DNA of 64,000 nt from positions 61,001 through 125,000 of the forward strand of contig CAJHZI010000624.1 of the NCBI GenBank assembly GCA_905160935.1, in the 5' to 3' direction. Made by a program: the position numbers and the translations under genes. The notes below the pieces were generated by a model, which was not told the origin of the DNA, made no database searches, and was given only the letters and a program-made list of their open reading frames with translations. Below, piece by piece: positions 1 to 11,393 of the stretch. Each line of letters begins with the position of its first letter. Within the stretch, counting starts at the first letter, position 1. This stretch comes from Enchytraeus crypticus (Eukaryota; Annelida; Clitellata; Enchytraeida; Enchytraeidae).

Positions 1-3000
1 ATAGAGACTTAATTACTATGAGTATAGTCAACTTCTATAATGTTGAGGATATTGTGGATGCTAAAACCACTCTCTTCAAATATGCAGATTCTTTTCGTTC
101 GACAGAGATCGTCCTACCCAACCTCGTCAATCGAAAATCAATATTAAATATATTTGACATGATGCAAAATTCAACAAAATGTTATATCCGCCAGCAGTTG
201 CAGATCCAAATAAACCTCCATGAAATTTATTATAAGCATTAATTATAAGCAGTAATTATAAAAAGTAAAGAGAAACTTTATCACTAGACAACACCAATTA
301 AGTTGAATAAATCTCAAGTTTATTCAACTTCCATACAGTCTTGATTGTCTTGTAGGTATATATCTGAATGATGGAAAATACAAATCTTTTCTAGAATTCT
401 TAATACTACGTCACAATTAATTCAAATAGAGTGTTGTTGACACATGTAAATACATTATTAAATTACTAGTAAAATATAAACACAACAATAAATAGCGACA
501 ATAATTAGAGTGCTACTGTCACCCATGACAACTTCGAGCACTCTGAAACTAAAGTATAGAATCGATCATCAAAAATTAGATCATTTCATTCAAGAAATCA
601 ACTGCAGCATCGGAGGAAACCAGTTCAATTAGACCTGCGCTGTTATACCTGTCTGTCTTAAGTACTCATTTACATCAAGAGTTCAATTATAGGGCTATCA
701 ACGGTTTTACTGTAATTAGTAATGTAATAGAAATTTTTGTATTTCAGACTTAGTAGACTCAGCTAGAGCTGCTAATTATGGCAATAACGAACAGAGCCAT
801 GGCTCTTTTATGGTATCCTCTTTCGTATTGTTGTTTGTTTGTCTGAATAAATGCAGGTTCCTATTGTTTGTATAATCTCAGATTATACAAACATCTCAGA
901 TTATACAAACATGTTCATCACAGCACAGATTATTAATCTGTGCTGTGATGAACAAATAAACGATACTAAGCATAAATAACAATAAAAAAGAGTTGTTGAA
1001 ATTATTTAAATTTTGTGATTATATTCTTCGCCACTAACTCCCGAAAAACGGCTCAATTTCTAAAGAGGCTGATTTTATCACTTTTACTCTAAAATTGTTT
1101 AGCCTATATGATATTGAAATAAATTATTTGTATGACTAATCATTATTTATAAGACAGAAATCATATATGTCTCGCTATTGTCTAAATTTCTCGTTAAAGT
1201 CATAGCCGTATAGCTGGGACGCCGTTCAGTACACAGTGTGGGTCGTTACGATCAGCTTGATCTACCTCTGTATGTGGTCTACTCTAGAATTCTGCTGATC
1301 TGGACTGGATCCTTAACTATCTCAGGTAATGACAGACATACATGTGTGTCTACAATTTTGTAAAACAAACTATTGTATAATTGGTATATAAACGCAATAT
1401 GACATTGTCCAGTAACTACCATGATATTGCTTTTCAGTTCAGTGTATTCTATCGAATGCTATGAATTTGAAGACATTATTTACAAGAGTGACTCAGCTTC
1501 TGTGGGACTTCATCCCCCAGAGCCCCTCCCAGGCATCTTACTTCAGTTGGTGCTATATTTAAATATTCTGATTTATTTAACTTCCCCCCTACTGGTCTCT
1601 TCATCAAATCCGGCACTATCCACAACAAACTTCCTTCGTGCATAACTCATTCAGAAATCTTTTTAACAGACCTCCCCTCAACAAAACATTTTATATATCC
1701 GTCCCAGAAGTTATCAATTAGTTCTTATATTAGTCATTCGATGGCAGTAAGCTGTTGCCTGAGCTTACAAGCAGCTCAGTAAGTAATTTAGTTTTCTGAT
1801 CAATCTGTTAAGATCTATGGTACATAATATTCCCCAACCCACCAGCTCCCGGCCAAATTCCTTCTCTCTAAGAAACTGGGCCCCGGGGTCCCCCACCAAT
1901 CAAATCTTACCTTGATTTTAACTGATAGGCCTATTCAATTATGTAAAACGAAAATTGAATTACTGACAAATACTGAGAAATATGTTTAATTCATTAAAGT
2001 ATGATAAATAGAATAATCCAAAAGAGCAGGAATTAGCGCACCCAGTTTAGCTGCAGGTCAATTGAGCGACGTTAAGCTACATCTGGCCCGGTTAGTACTT
2101 TGGGCTGTTGACGGCTTTGAACAAAAAATCCACAGGGTGTTGAAAGATTATTCTTAAGTCCCGCGCCCGGTTGCAATAAAGGTTAAAAAGGCAATGTGTT
2201 TCCTTAAAAGTCATGTCATGAAAAGGAAGAAGGAATTATCAAAAAAAACTACTAAATCAAAAATACTAGGCATGGAAACTCTAGGGCATGAAGCTGCCAT
2301 ATGCATTGTAACCATTAAACATACCAACAAAAAAGGAATAAACAGATATAAAGATTTTTAGATTCAAAATGTTTATATGATTGAGCATTATTTGATGTCG
2401 ACATATTATCGAACACAAATTTGTTCCTGGGATATATGGAGTAGACGCCAATGTTGCCGCGCAATTTTCCAACTACCAATCCAGAGATGAGTAGCAATAG
2501 AGCTATCGCTCTTTACCCCATACACATACTTCTACCAAGCCTGGGTAAACAGCATGAATCTATCAGGAATGTCAATATGACGCATCAAACATCTGCTGCC
2601 TGTGCAAGCTCGGGTTTAAATCTCAGCGTAGAGCCAATAGGAAACAGTGCAGGCCTACATATGTCGTCGTCAGATGGCTATCGGACTAACGTCCTATCTA
2701 ACTGACGTCTAATAATCCGGTAACGTCCTTTACGGGGTTATAGGCCTATCTGTGGCGACGCGGAAGGCGGACTAATTAGGCCGTACCGGTTTTAGCAGTT
2801 TCTAGGCTAGGCCTAACAGCTTAATGTAATGGGCCCTAACATATAGTCATTTTGTCCTGCACCGTTGCTGCATGCCTTAGAGTTAAGAGTATCTCTCTCT
2901 CTCTCACTTTCTCTCTCTCTCTCTCTCTCATGATATGGATAACGGCAGGTCCTTAGAAAATGACTCTTTCAATCAATTCTAAATTCAGCCTCCCTTTTTT

Positions 3001-3370
3001 ATTTGTATACTGCATATTAGCTAGTTGGGTCCTAACAATTTCATAGAGAGCTTATCGTAAGCATATGCCACAAGTCAGGTGTTCTCTACACCATTAGGGT
3101 GAGTGATGAACGGCAAATCTCCACGTCTTTGGTCTATCAGTAATATACAACCTTAAGCGGCGACGATACAGAATGTGATGATAGGATTTATATCACCTTA
3201 TAGGTCTTTTTCACAATAGATAAACTCATTGAGATTTAGCAATTCCCGGGTTTCGTTTTACAATTTTTTCTAACTATCAAATGTTTCCAAACAATTTTCA
3301 CTATCATCAGCTCCTCCATTTAATTATCAGAAAGCGTCTTTCAACCTTTTAAGATGACTGTCATCTGACT

Positions 3371-3404
<34 letters not shown>

Positions 3405-4493
3405 TGGTGAAGGCAAAGCCATTTGTGAAGGGTTTAGCATATTGATCAATAGAGTACTGTCAATGAAGAGTTACAGCTTACAGTAAATAGGAATATGATA
3501 ATGAAAGTGCTTGAACTATAATAAGTATTCTAATTAATTAACCAGTTCTGCAGTTTTTTAATTGTTGCTACTGTCTATAACTACTATATACATGTATACT
3601 CGATGCTGCATTGTAACTATCTGCGAATTTCAGAGTGTAATGAAATATTACAATAGATTGTTGATTTCAGATGGCAAGAATAATTATTATTACTCTGATT
3701 AAATAGTATAATTTGGAATTTCCCATGCAGCATATTAGTTTATAAGACTGAAATGCGACAATTGCTTTTCTTTTATGATATGAAATTGGAACTGTGCTAT
3801 TCATAATTTTGTGTAATTGGCGATTCCATGCCCTCTTGGTCATTGTCTCCATAATTTGACCAGCCAGAGTACCTGGACTTATGTGTTTCTTGGCTCTATA
3901 ATTAAGGTAGATACAATAAACTTCTGAAGTGCTAGAAACATTTGCATCATAAGTCATAGTTTTCCTCATCCATCCATACTGGAAATGGATTAAGATAAAA
4001 GAGTAACGACAATTTCCTCTTTATCCATTTCTAGAACCGGTACATGTGGATGAAACACCGTAGTGTTGCACATAGGAGTAACATATAGCTGTCGTTGGAT
4101 ATGTTAGTTATTCTATGGTGCATATATGATTCTTCATCTTAACTCAGTATTAAAGTTGTTTAACAGGATAGAACGGGTAGCGTTCTCTTGGATGGCCTAT
4201 TGTTCTGTTAAAAGGGAAAACTTTTTGTAATTCAATTATCTTGTCAAGCAGTGATCTATATTAAGTGTGAAAGCAGACTGTTTGTAGGAATATGTACCTT
4301 GGATCCGCTTCTTCTAGAAGACTGGAGAGATCTATTATTATGTGAAGATTAGTAATAGTCTGTGAATGAAAATTTATGCTCCGCATAGAGTAGAGCATAA
4401 AGAGAGAGAGAGAGAGTAGAGTAGGGCATTTATACACAAATAATATTTAACAGAGATAACTAGCAATTAAATATAATTGTATGTAAAGGAAAA
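1..4493. other. Upstream intergenic region, no gene recognised
   Basis: AT-rich DNA with only short frames (74-100 aa) that resemble no family and have no coding-like composition. It holds a LINE-type 3' tail around 790-985 ending in aacaaataaacgatactaa, which recurs at 33370-33470. A perfect hairpin lies at 913-953. CT tracts near 2888-2930 and GA tracts near 3371-3403 and 4401-4416 interrupt it. A short stretch at 510-545 resembles, in reverse, the repeat tail seen again near 55860 and 27040. Confidence 0.6.
913..953. repeat. Perfect hairpin, 20-bp arms
   Basis: gttcatcacagcacagatta is followed by a single t and then its exact reverse complement. It lies inside a LINE-like 3' tail whose other copy (33430-33465) has only one arm, so the palindrome arose in this copy. 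Just upstream, catctcagattatacaaa is duplicated in tandem. Confidence 0.9.
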
Positions 4494-5290
4494 ATGGATC
4501 GCAGAAAAAGTATCGAGATGGAAAAGAAGATCAACTTGATCAGGATACGAATAAAGCAGTACTGTCTAAGTAATCGTACCATTCTCATACCTAGATCAAG
4601 AGTGCTGGTAGATGACCCAACTACTCTGAAAATCTTTGAGATTGATTTCAGTTGTGAGGATGATATGTCTCTAGCTCAAGACACACTTTTGATGTAAGTT
4701 ACACTAAAAATTGCTTACTAGCTTTTAATAATAAGCTGCACAAAATTAAAATTTAGTTATGAATTGATAATTGATTTCAAATGATCACATCATCCTTGTA
4801 ATCGTATTATCACGCAATTCGGTATATATTTATGTCAGCCTGTTTCACACATTGCACTGCTTGCTTTGCTATCAGCTGGAATCAACTCATTTTAATTCCT
4901 CATAAAAGTCTGACAATTCATTCTCAATGTTGAACGATATAGTCAATAGGAAATAACTAAACAGACACTAGAAGGTGAAAGCTGGACGCAGTTTGTTGAC
5001 ACACAAATGCTATTTTTGTGTTGTCGATCCTAGCAGTTTGATCTTAAAAGCACAAAATTATCGTTTGCAATGTGTTTCTTTCTTACTAGAAGATAGGAAA
5101 TAGTAAAATGCTTTGCAGCCGGAAGTAAACATCGGCTTTTACGGGGTAAATACCAATAAAAGTGTCAATTTAAGAAACATTTTTAATTCTTACTGTATTT
5201 ATCATTGTGTTCACAGTATTGTTTATCAACAAACGACTGTCAGCTGGAGCGTCGTGTAACATTGATGTTGATGATGACGACAATATATGC

Positions 5291-5341
<51 letters not shown>

Positions 5342-6291
5342 TGTATTATAAAATGATGATGATAACGATGATAATGATGATAAATAGAAAAACTTCAAAA
5401 GTTTTAGGATTGGAGAAGGTCTATTCGTATCCCGACCTTAGATAAACTGGGATTTAAGGGAAGATAATGATGATGATGATGATGATGATGAGGAAGATGA
5501 TGAGGAAGATGATGAGGAAGATGATGAGGAAGATGATGACAATGATGGCAACGACGACGACTATGAGGATGGTGACAATTACCATGACCATGACGATGAC
5601 GATGATGATAAAGATGATAATGATGATGATGACGATGATGATGATCATGACGATGATGATGATGATGATGATGATAACGACGACGATGACGATGCATCTC
5701 TATCTATTGCTTCAACTAGCACAGTACTTGTACTGTGCATCATTAATTAAGTAGTACAATGTACCTTACTGTACGAATGCACGCGAGAATGTATGCGATA
5801 CATATAGTGTGTATTGTAACTGCTGTATTGTTAATACTTCACAGAAACGGGGACTTAGTTAAGAAAGAAGCGGTGACGCATGGAGACATCGTGAAGGGGT
5901 CCGGCAGAGTGAGAGGTCATATTGTATATGTGACGAGTTTAATGAGAAATGTTTGGAAGAGGATTTCGGGACGAGGTGTTGCACCTACAGCATCTGCTTC
6001 TATCTCACATGACTACACGTCACCATCACTACTTGACGTAAGTTTAAAAGAATGACGGTTCAGCAACCCTGTAATACTCGCACTTTGATGGGCTCAACGT
6101 CACTGCGTTAGAAAGCACTACAAACACCAAAGTTTAACTGCAAGAGAGACACAACGCAAAACACTATCTTTGAAATGTTTTAATGTTTGAACTCGTAACT
6201 TCGTAGACGAATTTATTAAAGTAAATGTTTCAGGACTTTAAAGAAAGATATTTTGACGAGTAGGACTCTAATTTAATACGTGATGCTTTTT

Positions 6292-6336
<45 letters not shown>

Positions 6337-6520
6337 AGTGCACTGCCAAGTGGCAAGTTTAAGGTATATTTTCATACTCAAAGTCTGTTCTCTTTCTCCT
6401 TAAGAGCACTCCTGAGATCAACAAGTTAATCCCTTCGCAAAGTTTTTTAATAGCATGATATATCTATCTATCCATCTATCCATCTCTAGCTCTCTTTCTC
6501 TCACTCTCTCTCACTCTCTC

Positions 6521-6557
<37 letters not shown>

Positions 6558-8181
6558 TTCCGCTAAATTGCAGCTAGTATAGAAACATTTAAGCCGACTC
6601 TGTGATAATTCATGCTAATACAAATGAATGAATATTCCATTGTCCTATTCACTGTAAGCTCATGTGGACTGGTTATTTACTACTAGGTGATTGGAGTAGT
6701 GGTGGCTACGAAGCTACACGACGTGGCTCGACGAGAACTGCATACCCGCAAGGGTATTATAAACAAAGCTGCGCTTGACTATAATCTTCACATGGCAGGT
6801 GGTGATGACTACACCAGAGAGCGCCTGTTTGCTCACTTCATCTCAATGAATCAATTGAACGTTATTTCACTGCCAGACAGAGATGTAAGTACAGAGTCAA
6901 TCAATCACTCAATCAATTACCAATCAGCCAGGCAGAAGATATCTCTGATCCTCACGTCCGCTCCTATATAATGCATAATTTTTCAGGTAGGTCAAGGTAC
7001 TAAGCAATAAAGCAAACACTTTCTCGATCAATCATTCGATTACTCAATCGCCGCAGTCAATCTGTCAATAGTGCAATTCATCGAGCTAACAATGAGAACT
7101 ATTGATGGGGTCTAGTGTAACGCTAAAGTCTCGATCCAATCAGGTAGTATTACGACATCGATCAGCTAAAGCTGGGATACTCTATATTGCTCGAACTAGA
7201 GCGAAGATGAACACTATGGGATTTGTTATCTCTGGTCCAACTCTTTGGAACAATTGCTTGATAGTCTTAGACAAACAGATCAATTAATCAATCAATTTTA
7301 GAAATTGCTTTAGATGAATTAATATAATTAATTAACTGAAGTAAAATAAGATTTTGATTCAGTCTTAGATGAAATTATAATTATATGTACTAGTTTTTAT
7401 TAAAATTAGTACTTATCGTTTGTTTAATGTATCACAGTTCAGCATTCGTGAAAAAGGTCTGATGGTAGAAGAACTTCGTTGAGTGGCTGTGATACTATTT
7501 CTGACTGGCACATGCCGAACTATGTATTGCATTTAAGTTTAATGGAATTAATTCTTTTAATAAGTTTAAGTAAATGGAAGCATTTATTAGCATAAAATGT
7601 AGTGTACAAGTTTTGTGTTAAACAGCTGTACAGAATCGTAGTAAAACACGAAGCCCCAGTCAACCACGATGATATTCAGCACGCGAGGTAATATTTCTTG
7701 GTAATTAATTGTCGAACTGATTCTTGCTATGTAAACAGGTTAAAGTGTCGAAATTGTATAAGAGTTTCAGCAGCTAGACATTGTTTTCTTGACGCAGGCG
7801 ATTAGAATTCAAGTCCTATAGATAGGAGAGAATAAAAAATCTACCTTACCAAATGCCTCTATTAAGTTTTTATATTATTTTATGTCAATGCTTAATGGAT
7901 ACAGAAAGTCGATCAAAATTAATGTCGGAAAATGCGAGTTTCTGAAATCGTGAAGTCAGTAGCGAAGTCGGTAGGCCAAAATGTGGAACGACAGCGACTC
8001 AGTAAGTGCAGGGATTAAATCCGAGGCTCATCCGTCACTGATAATTCTTTCGAGTTTGAAATTAATCCTTATTACTAATAATATTGTTTAATGATATTTA
8101 GGTTGTCGGTTGAACGATACCTTTCGAGAAGAGTGCTCAGAAGCAGACTCATGAAAAGGTTCGACTTGTAGTATACACCTA

Positions 8182-8219
<38 letters not shown>

Positions 8220-9800
8220 AATGCACTGCCAACTGGCAGGTCCTTGGTATATAACTCCTCCACTCATCTCTGTCTTCCGCTTTCCTCTTCATGTCAATAT
8301 ATGAGTGGATCTTTAAATAATTTAACATTCCTAACCTAGGTCTACCTCTGCCTCTATTTCCTTCCATTAAGCCTTCTATGAACTATTTTAGAACCCCCAC
8401 CTTATATTGTTTTCCATCCAGCTCTTCTTCCTATTTATCAATACATTTATCAACTGTTTATCTACACCTACTCTTTCCACACCTCATTTGTAACATCTAG
8501 CTATTTATCTTGCTTTCTATCTATATGCATAAAACTAAAATGTCCGAACAACTGCTAATGGATTGTTCTGCCATTCTTTACTTCTTAAATAGTACAGTAT
8601 TTTTGAATAAATATAAATATACATATATTATAGCCTTCAGTAATAGGAATGAACTTTAGAAAAAGTCTAAAGAAAGACACAAAGGTAAAAATAGAGAAAA
8701 CTTTGGTTTGGTCCACGCTATTGTATGGATGTGAAAAATGAACCATAAGGAAGGAAGATATTAGAAAACTGGAGGCATTGGAAATGTGGATTTTGAGAAG
8801 AATGGAGAGCTGAATTAGCTGGACTCAAAAAGTTATAAATGAGGAAGTTCTGGAGAAAGTTGATATAGATAGACAGCTGATAAACGTATTACGAAATATG
8901 AAGAAAGAAGTGGTGGATAGGATACATTCTAAGGAGGGAAAATATATTAAAAGAGGTCATAGAATGGAAGGAAAACGAGGCAGAGGCAGGCCGAGATTAG
9001 GTATGTTAGATGATTTAATGATCCACTCAAATGTGGACATGAAGGGGAAAGCGGAAGACAGAGAAGAGTGGAGGCGTTATATACCATGGACCTGCCATTA
9101 GGCAGTGCACTAAGAAAGAGACTTATTATGCTGTGTAGAAATTCATTGTACAGTAATTCACTCTTTACATGTATGCTTACAACATTGAATCATTCTTTAT
9201 ATTTATTCTGAACTTCTCTATTGATTTTTATGTTTTAAAAATTGATAACTATATTTAATAAATCTCGATATTGCAGGATTCATCTACTATTCATTTAGAT
9301 CCATTATTCTTAAACATTCATTAAGATTTTAAAATATAAATCGTGTTTATATGGTTATTGTTTCAGAATGTACGAGGGATACGCAGATGACTGTTTTGAC
9401 ACCAGGGTAAACATCCTCTATTATATTTTTTCCAGACCATCTTAAAATGTTTTATTATTCAGCTTTTTGATTAAAACATTAAATTATCGTATAAATTAAG
9501 TGTATGCATTAAAAAAATCGCTTGATATAATTAATCATAAATCTCTCCGTGTTATGTCCAAGTTGCTGAAGAATAGACTAAACGGTGACTGCATGTGTCG
9601 TTGAAGGCGACTAAAGCACTAAGATAGGCCTACATACCAAAGTCAGAAAAGCACTCGATTTGTGAGCAGCGAGGCTCCTGAAATAGCTACAAATTATTTT
9701 TAAACGATTTGAAAAATTCTCAACCCCACAGAGTAGACTGTAGTGGTGGTGGTGATGGTGATGGTGGTGGTTATGATGATAACGATGATCATGATAATGA

Positions 9801-9834
<34 letters not shown>

Positions 9835-10670
9835 TATGATGATAACGATGATGATGATGATGATGATGATGGTGGCGGTTATGATGATGATGAATATGAT
9901 GATAAATATGATGATGAATATGATGACGAATATGATGATGATGATGATGATGATGATGACGACGACGACGACGACGACGATGATGATAAATCTAACATAA
10001 GGCTACAAATTATAAAAATTCTCTTAACTTGTTACTATTAAGTTGAGTTTCACTTATGGTAGGGCCACGCATTAAAGAAGGAAAGCTGTTCAACAGTAGG
10101 GCAACCAGAAAGATCTGCGCAGATAGTTTCGTGCATTAGTAATTCAATAATTTATTTATTTATAATTATTAAACTTGATCTAATTCTACATGAGAATGTT
10201 GCAATTACTACTAAATCATATTGTGACTGACTTTTGTTCTTACAATACTTTACTTCACCAACGAATTCTTCATTGATCACAGAACTGAAGTTTTATAAGC
10301 CTAATACTGATTGATTGATTGATTGATTGATGGATTGATTGATTGATTGATTGATTCACTCACTCACTAACTCACTCACTCACTCACTCACTCACTCACT
10401 CACTCACTCACTCACTCACTCACTCGCTCACTGACTGACTCACTGACTGACTCACTAACTGACTCACTGACTGACTGACTGACTCACTGACTCATTGTTG
10501 CTGTTGAATAGTATGACGAAAAAGAATTGGTGGAACGGATGGAAGAAATGTCTGATGAGGAGCTTCTAGATATCTTCAACCGAGCTGGAGAGAAGCTTCT
10601 GCGGCTCGATGTTAAACAGCGGGAATGTCATCCAGGGGAATTAGAACATCATTTGATGAACGCTGCATAA
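4494..10670 (+). CDS. Unrecognised six-exon gene
   Basis: Function unknown; I recognise no domain. Exons inferred from consistent splice sites and phase: 4494-4693, 5845-6037, 6687-6884, 7626-7687, 9367-9406, 10512-10670. Junctions: AT|gtaagt to cacag|A restores isoleucine; GAC|gtaagt; GAT|gtaagt; GAG|gtaata to ttcag|A restores arginine; AGG|gtaaac to aatag|TAT. The summed length is 852 nt, or 283 codons plus TAA at 10668-10670. The predicted protein is soluble and charged, with an acidic, Glu-rich C-terminal part (for example VERMEEMSDEELLDIF) and no signal peptide or membrane segment. The ATG at 4494 follows an A-rich context and begins MDRRKSIEMEKK; an upstream exon cannot be excluded. The frame continues open after the stop, so the true C-terminus is uncertain. 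That five junctions keep frame argues for a real gene. Confidence 0.72.
5288..5336. repeat. (TA)n microsatellite in intron 1
   Basis: About 24 TA dinucleotides, in the first intron of the plus-strand gene. Confidence 0.95.
5403..5695. repeat. Repeat C tail followed by (GATGAT)n block
   Basis: A minus-oriented piece of an interspersed repeat (ggtctattcgtatcccgacc ... aaactgggatttaagggaag) runs directly into a GAT/GAC/GAG trinucleotide block of about 230 bp. The same repeat-plus-trinucleotide junction recurs at 40245-40300 and, in the other orientation, near 29740-29960. The Met-, Asp- and His-rich open frames over it are artefacts. Confidence 0.85.
6293..6554. repeat. CT-rich microsatellites with LINE 3'-tail piece
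   Basis: (CT)n at 6293-6334 precedes cagtgcactgccaagtggca, the reverse complement of a LINE 3' tail also seen at 8218, 14347 and 51390. A second CT-rich block (with CTCA interruptions) covers 6490-6553. Intron 2 of the plus-strand gene. Confidence 0.8.
7944..8065 (+). repeat. SINE A, degenerate copy
   Basis: Shares the SINE A order: tagcgaagtcggta (box A side), gggattaaatccgaggctc (box B side), ccgtcactga and a degraded tcgagttt tail. Intron 4 of the plus-strand gene. Confidence 0.6.
8178..8460 (-). mobile_element. LINE 3' fragment, minus orientation
   Basis: Read on the minus strand it matches the C-terminal tail and 3' UTR of the LINE fragment at 8640-9125, ending in a (GA)n run. On the plus strand this appears as (CT)n, then caatgcactgccaactggca, then the complement of the coding tail. 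It faces the plus-oriented copy, so two relatives lie head to head inside intron 4. Confidence 0.75.
8640..9125 (+). mobile_element. LINE reverse-transcriptase C-terminal remnant
   Basis: With frameshifts and stops, the plus strand reads KTLVWSTLLYGCE, then IRKEDIRKLEALEMWILRRM, then [18 protein letters not shown] and ending [12 protein letters not shown]. This is the C-terminal signature of invertebrate non-LTR retrotransposon polymerases. It is 5'-truncated and dead (TGA and TAG interruptions). Related tails occur at 8178-8460 (-), 46385-46585 (+) and 49660-49835 (-). Exact clade not assigned. Confidence 0.85.
9553..9722 (-). repeat. Interspersed repeat C (minus orientation)
   Basis: Contains gttgctgaagaatagac, a run matching the complement of cgccttttacgacaagtgca, and ggctcctgaaatagctacaa. 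Same family as 13770-13950, 15335-15515, 17880-18060, 36965-37110 and 48965-49155. A GAT/GGT trinucleotide block follows. Confidence 0.7.
9740..9990. repeat. (GAT)n/(GGT)n trinucleotide block
   Basis: About 250 bp of GAT, GGT, GAC and AAT triplets in intron 5 of the plus-strand gene. The acidic and Met/Val-rich open frames over it are not genes. Confidence 0.9.
10305..10500. repeat. (TTGA)n and (CTCA)n tetranucleotide arrays before exon 6
   Basis: TTGA repeats (10305-10355), then CTCA repeats, then CTGA/CTCA mixtures end about 10 bp before the acceptor of the last exon. No copy of exon sequence is visible in it, unlike the exon-edge arrays of the minus-strand genes. Confidence 0.9.
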
Positions 10671-11393
10671 GCTGGTGTAGACCGATTAACTCCGGAGATC
10701 AATCTTGTGTATCGACTCTTCGCCGATACTACTGCAGTGGTATCTGAATTATGGAGCATCTACAAAATGCTTAATAAAGCCACTCAGATGCCCATCGGTG
10801 CAATGAGACTAAGAGACAATGACACTGATTATTGGATGGGCGTGAGAAGCGTGGATGACTACATCCGCGATGGGTTCAAGTTTGAGGAACGATGCTGTGA
10901 TTGCGCGCTGCCGGTGTGCTGCCGTGCTGTGGCGATCAGTGCTCTAACTAATCCCTCACTTGCACATCTGCCTCCAATCGACTACACCTCTCTCAGACGT
11001 ATTCGAGCAGCCGCACAGCCAGTGATAAATCCTCCTGAACCTATGACTCCAGACCCAGAACTTTTGGCAAATATCGCGCTAGCTGAGGAAAACCCTGCGG
11101 AGCCTCAGAACTTGAATCTCCTCCTAGCTAGTATTGCTCTGGCTGTCCACATGGCCGCCAATCCGACGCTCATGCGTCCTGACGAACCGGATCCCAGAAT
11201 GGAATTTCCGGAGTTCAAGCTTGATGGCAGTCAAGTTATTCTAGAGACGACCTTGGCTGAGATTATTCAGTTCAAAGCAAATGTAGCCCCTGTGCGTCAC
11301 GCATTGAGCGAGGGAGATTTGGAAGTATTTTCAAAGTCCCGTAGTAATATTATATCGTCACTAGCCCATGACATAGCGAAATTATACCGCTGA
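10671..11393 (+). CDS. In-frame continuation after stop codon, unrecognised
   Basis: After the TAA at 10668-10670 the same frame stays open for 240 codons to a TGA at 11391. The stretch is richer in GC than its surroundings and looks coding: Cys-rich cluster ERCCDCALPVCC, then a Pro-rich linker (NPPEPMTPDPELL), then Ala/Leu-rich helices. The first ATG after the stop is at 10707. It could be the real C-terminal half of the upstream gene if the TAA is removed by a short intron (for example GAAT|gtcatc to gtgtag|AC, about 54 nt, weak sites), read through, polymorphic or a sequence error. Otherwise it is a decaying gene. With the stop bypassed the product would be about 524 aa. No family recognised. 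Confidence 0.6.
   Translation, partial: AGVDRLTPEINLVYRLFADTTAVVSELWSIYKMLNKATQMPIGAMRLRDNDTDYWMGVRSVDDYIRDGFKFEERCCDCALPVCCRAVAISALTNPSLAHLPPIDYTSLRRIRAAAQPVINPPEPMTPDPELLANIALAEENPAEPQNLNLLLASIALAVHMAANPTLMRPDEPDPRMEFPEFKLDGSQVILETTLAEIIQFKANVAPVRHALSEGDLEVFSKSRSNIISSLAHDIAKLYR

Noticed and set aside
5404-5754. His-, Ile- and Met-rich open frames
   Set aside because: Translations of a GAT/GAC trinucleotide block.
9709-10041. Asp/Gly-rich 110-codon frame
   Set aside because: Trinucleotide microsatellite in an intron.
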